A stretch of DNA of 64,000 nucleotides from Candidatus Andeanibacterium colombiense (GTDB taxonomy: Bacteria; Pseudomonadota; Alphaproteobacteria; Sphingomonadales; Sphingomonadaceae). The notes beneath the pieces are model-generated. The model did no database searches, was not told the origin of the DNA, and saw nothing but the letters and a program-made list of their open reading frames with translations. Shown one piece after another: positions 32,937-40,668 of the stretch. The position numbers and the translations under genes are program-made. Numbering within the stretch: the first letter of the stretch is position 1; each line of letters opens with the position of its first letter. The stretch covers positions 3,459,001 through 3,523,000 of the forward strand of contig CP119316.1 in NCBI GenBank assembly GCA_029202985.1, in the 5' to 3' direction.

Positions 32937-33677
32937 ATGACCTATTGTGTTGGAATGACGCTCGACAAGGGGCTGGTGTTGATGAGCGACACCCGCACCA
33001 ATTCGGGCGTCGACAACATCTCCACCTTCCGCAAGATGTTCTACTGGAAAACCCCGGGGGAGCGGATCATCACGCTGATGTGCGCGGGCAACCTCGCGAC
33101 GACCCAGGCGGTGATCAGCCAGCTCGAGGAACGCAACAAGGCGCCCGAAGACCGGCACAACACGCTGTTCGAAGCGCCGACGATGTTCCAGGTCGCGGTC
33201 GAGATCGGGCGGCTGCTGCGCGACACGATCCAGACCTCGCAATGCGACAACGGCCAGGAGGGGGAAGGGCGCTTCACCGCCTCGATGATCCTCGCCGGCC
33301 AGATCAAGGGCATGCAGCCGCGGCTGTTCATGATCTATCCGGAAGGCAATTTCATCGAGGGCAGCCCGGACACCCCGTTCTTCCAGATCGGCGAGACCAA
33401 ATACGGCCGCCCGATCCTTCTGCGCGGTTACGAGCCCGGGATGGAATTCGAGGATGCGGTGAAGCTGCTGATGGTCAGCTTCGATTCGACGCTCAAGGCG
33501 AATCTCTCGGTCGGCATGCCGCTCGACCTGATGGTGATCGAGCGCGACCGGTTCGAGCCGCTGCACGAAAAGCGGATCGACAAGAACGATCTCTATTTTC
33601 AGGCGATCAGTTCGATGTGGGGCGATTCGCTCAAGGAAGCGGTCCACGCGCTGCCCGAATATTCGTTCGACGACTAG
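32937..33677 (+). CDS. Anbu-type proteasome-related peptidase
   Basis: A 246-residue Ntn-hydrolase of the ancestral beta-subunit (Anbu/BPH) family. After removal of Met, the sequence starts TYCVG, exposing Thr1, with Asp17 (MSDTRTNSG) and Lys32 (TFRKM). These are the expected catalytic residues of proteasome-type peptidases. It forms rings in known relatives, but no regulator or substrate is established. It is the fourth gene of the ATP-grasp/alpha-E/transglutaminase run, an association known from other bacteria. Start at ATG 32937 gives the usual N-terminus. Confidence 0.92.
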   Translation: MTYCVGMTLDKGLVLMSDTRTNSGVDNISTFRKMFYWKTPGERIITLMCAGNLATTQAVISQLEERNKAPEDRHNTLFEAPTMFQVAVEIGRLLRDTIQTSQCDNGQEGEGRFTASMILAGQIKGMQPRLFMIYPEGNFIEGSPDTPFFQIGETKYGRPILLRGYEPGMEFEDAVKLLMVSFDSTLKANLSVGMPLDLMVIERDRFEPLHEKRIDKNDLYFQAISSMWGDSLKEAVHALPEYSFDD

Positions 33678-33681
33678 GAAT

Positions 33682-33721
33682 TACCCTTAAGTAGAGGCCG
33701 CGCGGCCTACCCTTAAGGGTA
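33682..33721. promoter_or_regulatory. Stacked palindromes between Anbu and the LuxR-type regulator
   Basis: The 40-bp block contains TACCCTTAAG (33682-33691), the perfect palindrome AGGCCGCGCGGCCT (33695-33708) and the perfect palindrome TACCCTTAAGGGTA (33708-33721). TACCCTTAAG is thus repeated with a 26-bp period. It lies 137-176 bp ahead of the regulator start. This could be an operator bound by the LuxR-type protein itself, a terminator for the Anbu operon, or both. The TACCCTT half resembles NarL heptamers. Confidence 0.5.
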
Positions 33722-33857
33722 AGCGCGTATATTCGTGTCCGCGCTGGACCTATTTTCGCGCCGGAACAGGCACTTCCGCGCGCGGGCCTGCCGCTATCCA
33801 TCCAAAATGGCCCGAGCTGAAGCTGCGGGAAAATCCCTAGCCGCTACGCCGGGCGAC

Positions 33858-34484
33858 ATGGGGCAGTCACAAACAATCCACTTCATCGATCGCGACATTC
33901 GTTCACGGGCTGAAGTGGCCCGCGAAGTGCTCGCGCTGGGGCATCACGCGGAGGTCTATGCCGGCTTGGACGAGCTGGCGAAGCATCCGCCGCACACCGG
34001 GATCATCGTCGCGCGCGAGGATTCCGCGCCCGGCGGCGTGCCCGACATCCTCGCCCGGCTCCACGCGATGACCGTTGCGCTGCCGCTGGTCGTCGCGTCG
34101 GAAAGCGGCTCGGTCGGGCATGTGGTCGAGGTGATCCGCAGCGGCGCGATCGACTATCTCCACCTGCCGGTCGCGCCGGACCAGCTTGGCGCGATGCTTG
34201 CGCGTGTCGCCGCCCGCGCGCCGCGGGAGACGGTCCTGCGCCGGCGCATGATCGAGGCGCGGCAGCGGCTCGCCGAACTGTCCGAGCGTGAGCGCGAAGT
34301 TCTCGACCTGCTGGTCGAAGGCGAGTCCAACAAGCACATCGCGCGCGCGCTTGCGATCAGCCCGCGCACGGTCGAAATCCACCGCGCCAACATGATGAAG
34401 AAGCTCGATGCCGCGCATGTCGTGCAGGCAGTGAGGCTGTGGTTCAATGCCCACGGCGAAGCGATCGGCCCAGGCGCGGCGTGA
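33858..34484 (+). CDS. Atypical response regulator with LuxR-type HTH
   Basis: A 208-residue regulator. Residues 1-120 have the size and strand pattern of a receiver domain, and 138-195 is a LuxR/FixJ helix-turn-helix (LSEREREVLDLLVEGESNKHIARAL; helix SPRTVEIHRANMMKKL). The phospho-acceptor position falls on Ala52/Arg53 and the invariant Lys is Leu103 (DYLHLP). The receiver is thus unlikely to be phosphorylated in the usual way. No histidine kinase is adjacent. It follows the Anbu operon and the palindromic block, so it could control that operon. I chose ATG 33858; the frame is open upstream. Confidence 0.75.
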   Translation: MGQSQTIHFIDRDIRSRAEVAREVLALGHHAEVYAGLDELAKHPPHTGIIVAREDSAPGGVPDILARLHAMTVALPLVVASESGSVGHVVEVIRSGAIDYLHLPVAPDQLGAMLARVAARAPRETVLRRRMIEARQRLAELSEREREVLDLLVEGESNKHIARALAISPRTVEIHRANMMKKLDAAHVVQAVRLWFNAHGEAIGPGAA

Positions 34485-34539
34485 CCGGTATCGATCGCAT
34501 CCTCGAAGTGGTCCAGCCGGCCGCGCTTCGGGCGCTGAC

Positions 34540-35223
34540 CTAGCGGCAGAAGGCCTTGCCGCTGCCTTCGAGATGAAAGTGATCCTGATGCGCGGCGTTG
34601 TAGCCGGGGCCGAGTACCGTGCCGAAGCGCTTGCAGGCGCTGGTATGGACGATCCGCAGGAATTGCTTTTCCGAAGGGGATCCGCCCGCCCAGCCGCCTT
34701 TGACCGTAATTCGCCGACCGTCGGCGAGGACGAAGGCCGAAACGTCGATCGCATTGGCGGTGGCATGGGCCGAGCGCCTGGCCGATCCGGCGACGTTGCG
34801 GCAATTGTAGCTGCCCATGGTCTCGATCCGCTCCAGCGGGCTTTTCAGTACCGCGCGCGCGGTGCGATCGACACCGTAGCGGGCCCAGGCGGAGAAGGTT
34901 TCCGCCAACGGACACGCGACCGGGCCGAGGTTGGCGATCCCGAAAGTCCTGCTGGCGTCGCCCTCCAGCGCGGACAGGCGCACGGTGTTGAGGGTGGAGC
35001 AGCCCGCGCCGTAGAAGCGGTCGGGCAGGGGGGTGAAGCTGGCGGCATCGGCTCCCAGCTTGCTCAGGCACTGGCGGCCGGCCGCGCTTGGGACATAGGC
35101 GGGCTGGGCCGGACGCATCGCCTGGCGCTGCGAATTCCGGCCGCCCTCCGGCAGCACCGAACAGCCGCCGAGAGCGGCGGCCAGAGCGATTCCCGCGAGG
35201 GCGGAGGCGAACTGCCGGACCAT
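34540..35223 (-). CDS. Extensin-like lipoprotein
   Basis: A 227-residue exported protein with a signal peptide ending in the lipobox LGGC (Cys21), so probably lipid-anchored. The C-terminal domain matches the extensin-like family (Pfam Extensin-like_C): CSTLNTVRLSAL, AVLKSPLERIETMGSYNCRN, SAHATANAIDVSAF, and a final QDHFHLEGSGKAFC. The SAHATANAIDVSAF and HFH motifs resemble a D-Ala-D-Ala carboxypeptidase (MEROPS M15-like) metal site, suggesting cell-wall hydrolysis; this is inference. It is convergent with the regulator and divergent from serC. Confidence 0.85.
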   Translation of the reverse strand: MVRQFASALAGIALAAALGGCSVLPEGGRNSQRQAMRPAQPAYVPSAAGRQCLSKLGADAASFTPLPDRFYGAGCSTLNTVRLSALEGDASRTFGIANLGPVACPLAETFSAWARYGVDRTARAVLKSPLERIETMGSYNCRNVAGSARRSAHATANAIDVSAFVLADGRRITVKGGWAGGSPSEKQFLRIVHTSACKRFGTVLGPGYNAAHQDHFHLEGSGKAFCR

Positions 35224-35298
35224 CGCGCGATCCTGCGGGGATGATGGTTAACACGGCGTAAACTGGACGACGAACCGATCCGGCCGGCCCCAACGCGC

Positions 35299-35326
35299 TT
35301 GACTTGCCCCGCCGCCCCTCTAAGTG
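35299..35326 (+). promoter_or_regulatory. Likely serC promoter
   Basis: TTGACT (35299-35304) is followed after 16 bp by TAAGTG (35321-35326), a weak -10. It predicts a start near 35332, directly before the leader hairpins. The fit to consensus is modest. Confidence 0.4.
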
Positions 35327-35331
35327 CGGCG

Positions 35332-35383
35332 CCGGGCCACGCGGTCCCAACGCCGCGCGAGCTCTCTGTGAGGAGAGTCTTAA
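35332..35383 (+). promoter_or_regulatory. Structured serC leader (serC-motif-like)
   Basis: Two hairpins occupy the whole leader. The first is GGGCC-ACGC-GGTCCC (35334-35348, one bulged T). The second pairs CTCTC (35362-35366) with GAGAG (35373-35377), which contains part of the ribosome site AGGAGAG. A conserved RNA named the serC motif is known upstream of serC in alphaproteobacteria and has this layout, with the second hairpin at the ribosome site. I base the match on layout, not on an alignment. It may control translation of serC. Confidence 0.5.
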
Positions 35384-36526
35384 ATGACTGAAGTAGTGAA
35401 GCCGCAGGCCAAGCCTGCGCGTCCGTTTTTTTCTTCCGGTCCCTGCGCGAAGCCGCCGGGATATTCCCCCGCCAAACTCGCCACCGAATCGCTCGGCCGC
35501 TCGCATCGCGCGAAGATCGGCAAGGACCGGCTCGGCTATAGCATCCAGCTGATGCGCGAAATGCTGCAGCTGCCCGAGACCCACCGCATCGGCATCGTGC
35601 CCGGTTCAGACACCGGCGCGTTCGAGATGGCGATGTGGACCATGCTCGGCGCACGCGGCGTCACCGCGCTCGCATGGGAAAGCTTCGGTGAGGGCTGGGT
35701 CACCGACGCGGTCAAGCAACTCAGGCTCGAAGCCAATGTGATGCGGGCCGATTACGGCCAGCTTCCGGATCTCGACAAGGTCGACTGGTCGGACGACGTG
35801 CTGTTCACCTGGAACGGCACCACCTCCGGCGTGCGCGTGCCCGACGGCGAGTGGATCCCCGACGACCGCGAGGGCCTGAGCTTCGCCGACGCGACCAGCG
35901 CGGTGTTCGCTTACGACATTCCGTGGGACAAGATCGATGTCGCGACCTTCTCATGGCAGAAGGTGCTCGGCGGGGAGGGCGGGCACGGCGTGCTGATCCT
36001 CGGGCCGCGTGCGGTGCAGCGGCTGGAGGAATATACTCCGTCGTGGCCGCTGCCGAAGGTGTTCCGCCTGATGTCCAAGGGCGCGCTGGCCGAAGGCGTG
36101 TTCAAGGGCGAGACGATCAACACCCCGTCGATGCTCGCGGTCGAAGATGCGATCTGGGCGCTCGAATGGGCTAAGTCGCTGGGCGGGCTTGACGGTCTCA
36201 AGGCGCGCTCCGATGCCAATGCCGCGGCGCTCGACAAGATCGTCGCCCACCGCGACTGGCTCGGCCATCTGGCCGAGGACAAGGGCATCCGCTCGCGCAC
36301 CTCGGTCTGCCTCACCGTCGAAGGCGCCGACGCGGACTTCATCAAGAAGTTCGCCGGCCTGCTCGAAAAGGAAGGCGCGGCCTATGACGTCGCCGGATAC
36401 CGCGATGCCCCTCCGGGCCTGCGCATCTGGTGCGGCGCGACGGTCGACACCGCCGATATCGAGGCGCTCGGCCCGTGGCTCGACTGGGCCTATGCCGAGA
36501 CCAAGGCCGCGCTCGCGGCTGCGTAA
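35384..36526 (+). CDS. serC: Phosphoserine aminotransferase
   Basis: Converts 3-phosphohydroxypyruvate and glutamate to phosphoserine in serine synthesis, also used in vitamin B6 synthesis. The 380-residue PLP enzyme is of the longer alphaproteobacterial type. It starts with FFSSGPCAKPPGYSP, has WNGTTSGVRVPDG in the large domain, and the PLP lysine in FSWQKVLGGEGGHG. AGGAGAG precedes the ATG but can be sequestered in the leader hairpin. serA follows after 140 bp, separated by a perfect inverted repeat. Confidence 0.96.
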   Translation: MTEVVKPQAKPARPFFSSGPCAKPPGYSPAKLATESLGRSHRAKIGKDRLGYSIQLMREMLQLPETHRIGIVPGSDTGAFEMAMWTMLGARGVTALAWESFGEGWVTDAVKQLRLEANVMRADYGQLPDLDKVDWSDDVLFTWNGTTSGVRVPDGEWIPDDREGLSFADATSAVFAYDIPWDKIDVATFSWQKVLGGEGGHGVLILGPRAVQRLEEYTPSWPLPKVFRLMSKGALAEGVFKGETINTPSMLAVEDAIWALEWAKSLGGLDGLKARSDANAAALDKIVAHRDWLGHLAEDKGIRSRTSVCLTVEGADADFIKKFAGLLEKEGAAYDVAGYRDAPPGLRIWCGATVDTADIEALGPWLDWAYAETKAALAAA

Positions 36527-36532
36527 TTATAG

Positions 36533-36658
36533 CCCTCACCCCCTTCAGGGGGAGAGGGTTGGGAGAGGGGAAGCACCCTCTCCTCATTTCAGCAACATCA
36601 GGGCCGGGTGACGGCATTTCCCCTCTCCCCGGCCCTCTCCCCCTGAAGGGGGTGAGGG
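36533..36658. repeat. Perfect 25-bp inverted repeat between serC and serA
   Basis: Arms at 36533-36557 and 36634-36658 are perfect reverse complements over 25 bp (CCCTCACCCCCTTCAGGGGG... against ...CCCCCTGAAGGGGGTGAGGG). The 76-nt interior is also rich in CTCTCC/GGAGAG. In RNA this makes a very stable stem that could attenuate read-through from serC to serA. Similar CTCTCC-rich elements occur at 18328 and 39437. Probably a dispersed intergenic repeat. Confidence 0.8.
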
Positions 36659-36666
36659 AGTAAGTC

Positions 36667-38250
36667 ATGACCAAGCCCAAAGTCCTCATTTCGGACAAGA
36701 TGGACCCCAACGCCGCCCGCATCTTCGAAGAGCGCGGCTGCGAAGTCGATGTGATCACCGGCAAGACCCCGGAAGAACTCAAGGCGATCATCGGTCAGTA
36801 CGATGGCCTCGCGATCCGCAGCGCGACCAAGGTCACCAGGGAAATCCTCGACGCCGCGACCAATCTCAAGGTCATCGGCCGCGCCGGCATCGGCGTCGAT
36901 AATGTCGACATCCCCTATGCCTCGTCCAAGGGCGTGGTGGTGATGAACACTCCGTTCGGCAACTCGATCACCACCGCCGAACACGCGATCGCGTTGATGT
37001 TCGCGCTCGCCCGCCAGCTGCCCGAGGCCGATCTGTCGACCCAGGCCGGCAAGTGGGAAAAGAACCGCTTCATGGGCGTCGAGGTCACCGGCAAGACGCT
37101 CGGCTTGATCGGCGCCGGCAACATCGGTTCGATCGTCGCGGATCGCGCGCTCGGCCTCAAGATGAAGGTCGTCGCCTACGATCCGTTCCTCAGCCCCGAG
37201 CGTGCGCTCGAACTGGGCATCGAGAAGGTCGAACTCGACGATCTGCTCGCCCGGGCGGATTTCATTACGCTGCACACCCCGCTGACCGACCAGACCCGCA
37301 ACATCCTCTCGGCCGAAAACCTCGCCAAGACCAAGAAGGGCGTGCGGATCGTCAATTGCGCGCGCGGCGGGCTGATCGATGAGGCGGCGCTGAAGGCGGG
37401 CCTCGACAGCGGCCACATCGCGGGCGCGGCGCTCGACGTGTTCGTGACCGAGCCGGCGACCGAATCGCCGCTGTTCGGCACCCCGAACTTCATCTCGACC
37501 CCGCACCTCGGTGCCTCGACCAATGAAGCCCAGGTCAATGTCGCGCTGCAGGTGGCCGAGCAGCTTTCGGACTACCTCGTCACCGGCGGCGTGACCAACG
37601 CGCTCAATGTGCCGAGCCTCTCGGCCGAGGAAGCGCCGAAGCTGCGTCCCTACATGGAACTGGCCGAAAAGCTCGGCACGCTGGTCGGCCAGCTGACCAC
37701 CGGCGCGGTTCCGCGGATCTCGATCCATGCCGAAGGCGCGGCGGCCGAACTTAACATCAAGCCGATCGTCGCGGCGGTGCTGTCGGGCTTCCTGCGGGTC
37801 CAGTCGGACAGCGTGAACATGGTCAATGCGCCGTTCCTCGCGAAGGAACGCGGCGTCGAAGTGCGCGAAGTGAAGACCGAGCGCACCGGCGACTACCACA
37901 CGCTGCTGCGCGTTTCGGTCAAGACCGAGGCGGGCGAGCGGTCGGTTGCCGGCACGCTGTTCAGCAATGCCGAACCGCGCCTGGTCGAACTGTTCGGGAT
38001 CAAGGTCGAGGCCGAACTGGCCGGGCACATGCTCTACATCGTCAACGAAGATGCGCCGGGCTTCATCGGCCGGATCGGGACGCTGCTGGGCGAGAATTCG
38101 ATCAACATCGGCACCTTCAACCTCGGCCGCCGCGAAGCGGGCGGGGAAGCGGTGCTGCTGCTCTCGGTCGACAGCCCGGTCCCGGCCGATGTGCTCGAAG
38201 CCGCGCGCGCGCTGCCGGGCGTGAAACGGGTGATGGCGCTCGCGTTCTGA
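36667..38250 (+). CDS. serA: D-3-phosphoglycerate dehydrogenase
   Basis: First step of serine synthesis: oxidation of 3-phosphoglycerate with NAD. This is the long 527-residue form. The substrate domain is at 1-100 and 290-320, the NAD domain has GLIGAGNIGS (about 143-152), the RGGLIDEAAL motif and catalytic His in PHLGASTNEA. An intervening domain and a C-terminal ACT domain (GHMLYIVNEDAPGFIGRIG) follow; ACT often binds serine for feedback. Its promoter may be upstream or shared with serC across the inverted repeat. Confidence 0.97.
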   Translation: MTKPKVLISDKMDPNAARIFEERGCEVDVITGKTPEELKAIIGQYDGLAIRSATKVTREILDAATNLKVIGRAGIGVDNVDIPYASSKGVVVMNTPFGNSITTAEHAIALMFALARQLPEADLSTQAGKWEKNRFMGVEVTGKTLGLIGAGNIGSIVADRALGLKMKVVAYDPFLSPERALELGIEKVELDDLLARADFITLHTPLTDQTRNILSAENLAKTKKGVRIVNCARGGLIDEAALKAGLDSGHIAGAALDVFVTEPATESPLFGTPNFISTPHLGASTNEAQVNVALQVAEQLSDYLVTGGVTNALNVPSLSAEEAPKLRPYMELAEKLGTLVGQLTTGAVPRISIHAEGAAAELNIKPIVAAVLSGFLRVQSDSVNMVNAPFLAKERGVEVREVKTERTGDYHTLLRVSVKTEAGERSVAGTLFSNAEPRLVELFGIKVEAELAGHMLYIVNEDAPGFIGRIGTLLGENSINIGTFNLGRREAGGEAVLLLSVDSPVPADVLEAARALPGVKRVMALAF

Positions 38251-38262
38251 GCACCCTCCTAT

Positions 38263-38290
38263 CGTCATCCCGGCTTGCGCCGGGATGACG
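38263..38290 (+). terminator. Hairpin after serA
   Basis: A perfect 12-bp stem CGTCATCCCGGC/GCCGGGATGACG with TTGC loop lies 12 bp after the serA stop. This sequence type is a well-known dispersed palindrome in alphaproteobacteria and may stop or protect transcripts. No U-tract follows. Confidence 0.55.
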
Positions 38291-38310
38291 AACAGGGGAT
38301 AGGGCCGCGC

Positions 38311-39429
38311 ATGACCGATACCGACCGCGACCTGTTGCCCGTAGGGCTGGAAGACCGGCTGCCGCACGGCGCCGGGGCCGCGACGCGCATCATGCGCGCG
38401 ATCCTCGATGTGATGGATGCGCATGGCTATGACCGCGCGCGCCCGCCGCTGATCGAATTCGAACAATCGCTTGCCGCGCGCATGGCCGGGATCGAATCGC
38501 GGCGGATGTTTCGCTTCATCGATCCGGGCTCCTTGCGGATGCTGGCGCTGCGCAGCGATATCACCCCGCAGATCGGCCGGATCGCCGAGACCGGTCTGGT
38601 TGCCGCGCCGCGCCCGCTGCGGCTCGCCTATTCGGGCCAGGTCGTGACGATCGTCGCCGATGCGCTCGATCCGCGCCGTGAGCGGCTGCAACTCGGCGCC
38701 GAACTGATCGGCAGCGACAGCGTCGCCGCCGCGGGCGAGATCGTCAGCATGGCGATCGAGGCGCTGAAGGCCGCCGGCGCGACCGGGATTTCGGTCGATT
38801 TCACGCTGCCCGACCTGGTCGACACGCTCGCAGAAAAAGCGCTGCCGCTGGCGGCGGACAGGATCGCGGCGGTGCGCCGCGAACTCGATGCGAAGGATGC
38901 CGGCGGGCTCAAGGCGGCCGGCGGCGAAGCCTATCTGCAGTTGCTCTATGCGACCGGCCCGTTCGACGAGGCGATCGAGAAGCTCGCCGCGATCGATGCA
39001 GGCGGCGCGCTCGCCAGCCGCATCGCGGGCCTGCGCGAAATCGCCGCGCGCGTGAACGGCGCCGCCCGGATCACCCTCGACCCGTCCGAACGTCACGGCT
39101 TCGAATACCAGAGCTGGTTCGGCTTCACGATCTACGCCGAAGGCGTGCGCGGGGCGCTCGGCCGCGGCGGCACCTACCGCATCAGCGACGATGTGTCGGG
39201 CGGCGAACCGGCGATCGGCTTCTCGCTCTATCCCGACCCGCTGATCGATGCGGCCAGCAGCAGCGAAGCCCGCGATGCGCTGTTCCTGCCGCTCGGCCAT
39301 GACGCCGAGGTCGCGGCGAAGTTGCGCACCGAGGGGTGGCGGACGATTGCCGCACTGTCGGAAGCGGATGATGCGATGACGCTGGGCTGCTCCCATGTGC
39401 TTGAGGGCGGGGCAGCCAAGCCGCTTTGA
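38311..39429 (+). CDS. hisZ: ATP phosphoribosyltransferase regulatory subunit
   Basis: A 372-residue class II synthetase-like protein that would assemble with the short HisG to allow histidine feedback in histidine synthesis. It has the HisRS-like LLPVGLEDRLPHGA start, RMFRFIDPGSLRMLALRSDITPQIGR (motif 2-like), and RGGTYRISDD near the C-terminus. It lacks HisRS anticodon domain and catalytic sequences, fitting HisZ. The short-form hisG is not in the window. An adjacent hisZ-purA pair is common in sphingomonads; here an esterase gene on the other strand separates them. Confidence 0.88.
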   Translation: MTDTDRDLLPVGLEDRLPHGAGAATRIMRAILDVMDAHGYDRARPPLIEFEQSLAARMAGIESRRMFRFIDPGSLRMLALRSDITPQIGRIAETGLVAAPRPLRLAYSGQVVTIVADALDPRRERLQLGAELIGSDSVAAAGEIVSMAIEALKAAGATGISVDFTLPDLVDTLAEKALPLAADRIAAVRRELDAKDAGGLKAAGGEAYLQLLYATGPFDEAIEKLAAIDAGGALASRIAGLREIAARVNGAARITLDPSERHGFEYQSWFGFTIYAEGVRGALGRGGTYRISDDVSGGEPAIGFSLYPDPLIDAASSSEARDALFLPLGHDAEVAAKLRTEGWRTIAALSEADDAMTLGCSHVLEGGAAKPL

Positions 39430-39436
39430 CGTTCAA

Positions 39437-39602
39437 AACCCTCTCCTGCTGGCGGGAGAGGGTTACGCAGGCTTACCGGCTTGTCCGGTTAGCCGGAGTT
39501 GGGTGAGGGCTCCTTTCTTCGAAGCAAGCCAACCCTCATCCAACTGCGACTAGGTTCCTGCGGCACCAAGTCTTCGTATCCTTCTCCCGTCAACGGGAGA
39601 AG
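39437..39602. repeat. Complex palindromic repeat region
   Basis: Three nested or consecutive hairpins lie here. One is AACCCTCTCC/GGAGAGGGTT (39437-39464). The second is a long imperfect inverted repeat, with GGTTAGCCGGAGTTGGGTGA (39487-39506, continuing to 39510) against CCCTCATCCAACTGCGACTA (39533-39552, continuing to 39556). The third is CTTCTCCCGT-CAACGGGAGAAG (39581-39602). It sits between the convergent hisZ and esterase genes. It looks like a dispersed intergenic element, possibly a remnant of a small MITE. Confidence 0.6.
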
Positions 39603-39606
39603 AAAT

Positions 39607-40494
39607 TCACGCAAACACCCGCTTCAACCACCCATCGACCACCGGCGTCGCGGCATAGTTCGGATCGCCCAGCCGTCGGTTGATCGTCATGTGGCCTTGC
39701 AGCCCGGTGCCGGGAAAGCCCTCGATCGCGACCGGCGTTCCGGCTTTGCGCAATGCGGCGGCGAGCGCTTCGCTCTGGGCGATCCCATCCGGGCGCTGGA
39801 CGTGGAGGATCAGGAACGAAGGGGCGTTGGGCGCGCCCGCCTGCAACGTCGGCGACAGTGATCGCTGGCGGGCGGGATCGGTTCCGAACGCATCGCCGTA
39901 CATATTGCGCATCCACCGCCCGCCCGAGGCCTGCATCTGCGCCGCCACGTCATAAGCGGCGCCGTCGATCGGGACGATTCCGGCGATATCGCTTTCGCTG
40001 AGGCCCGCCGCCCTGAGATATTGCGGATCGGTGCCGACCAGCGCCACCAGATGCGCGCCGGCCGAATGGCCCATCAGCACGATCCGGTGCCGGTCGATCC
40101 CGAGCGCCTCCGCGCGCTTCACCAGCGAGGCGAGCGCGTTGGCGACATCCTGCGCTTCCTGTTCGACCGTCGCCTCGGGCACCAGGCGGTAATTGATCGA
40201 CGCGAAATTATACCCCTCCCTGGTGTAATGCGGCGCCTTGTCCCGCCCGGTCGCATTGTCCTTGCTGCCCCGGGTCCAGCCACCGCCGTGGACGAACAAC
40301 ACCAGCGGGGCGGGGCCGCGCGTATTGCTGGCGCGCCAGAAGTCGAGGCTCTGGGCCTTGTTCGTTCCGTAGCTGAGGGTTTGCTTGCCGGGTTCGGCGC
40401 GGTTGGCGATTTCGGTCCCGGCGGCCGCGTCGGCGAAGGTCAGGGTCAGGCTCGAGGCGAACAGGAGAGTGGAGGCGAGGGCTACGAAATACAT
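39607..40494 (-). CDS. Secreted alpha/beta hydrolase (BD-FAE/HSL-like esterase)
   Basis: A 295-residue esterase with a signal peptide (1-24, ends FADA/AAG). The oxyanion loop HGGGWTRGSKD (about 69-79) and the nucleophile Ser145 in LMGHSAGAH are present, with the triad completed by late Asp and His (GHMTINRR). The sequence resembles feruloyl-type and carboxyl esterases. The substrate is unknown; an acyl or phenolic ester is likely. The ATG at 40494 has an AGGAAAAGGACGC-like region upstream. It lies between the repeat block and purA. Confidence 0.82.
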   Translation of the reverse strand: MYFVALASTLLFASSLTLTFADAAAGTEIANRAEPGKQTLSYGTNKAQSLDFWRASNTRGPAPLVLFVHGGGWTRGSKDNATGRDKAPHYTREGYNFASINYRLVPEATVEQEAQDVANALASLVKRAEALGIDRHRIVLMGHSAGAHLVALVGTDPQYLRAAGLSESDIAGIVPIDGAAYDVAAQMQASGGRWMRNMYGDAFGTDPARQRSLSPTLQAGAPNAPSFLILHVQRPDGIAQSEALAAALRKAGTPVAIEGFPGTGLQGHMTINRRLGDPNYAATPVVDGWLKRVFA

Positions 40495-40668
40495 GGCTTG
40501 CGTCCTTTTCCTGCCCCCAGGTGCCCAAGATAGCCCCGCCGCGGTGCGGGGCGAGTCTCGAAACGTCGCGATTTGTCGCCGGTTTTGCCTTAACCCAGCC
40601 TTGCCCTCACGGCCCTACACGCCTAGGGCCGCGCGGTTTGAACAGCGTCCGCTACGAAGGAAATTTGC

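Noticed and set aside
36598..39396. A 932-codon open frame on the minus strand opposite serA and hisZ
   Set aside because: It is antisense to two strongly conserved genes, has Arg/Asp/Gln-rich composition typical of GC-rich shadow frames, and shows no recognisable domain.
38311..39429. Calling this gene histidyl-tRNA synthetase
   Set aside because: It lacks the anticodon-binding domain and has the short HisZ form; hisZ fits better.
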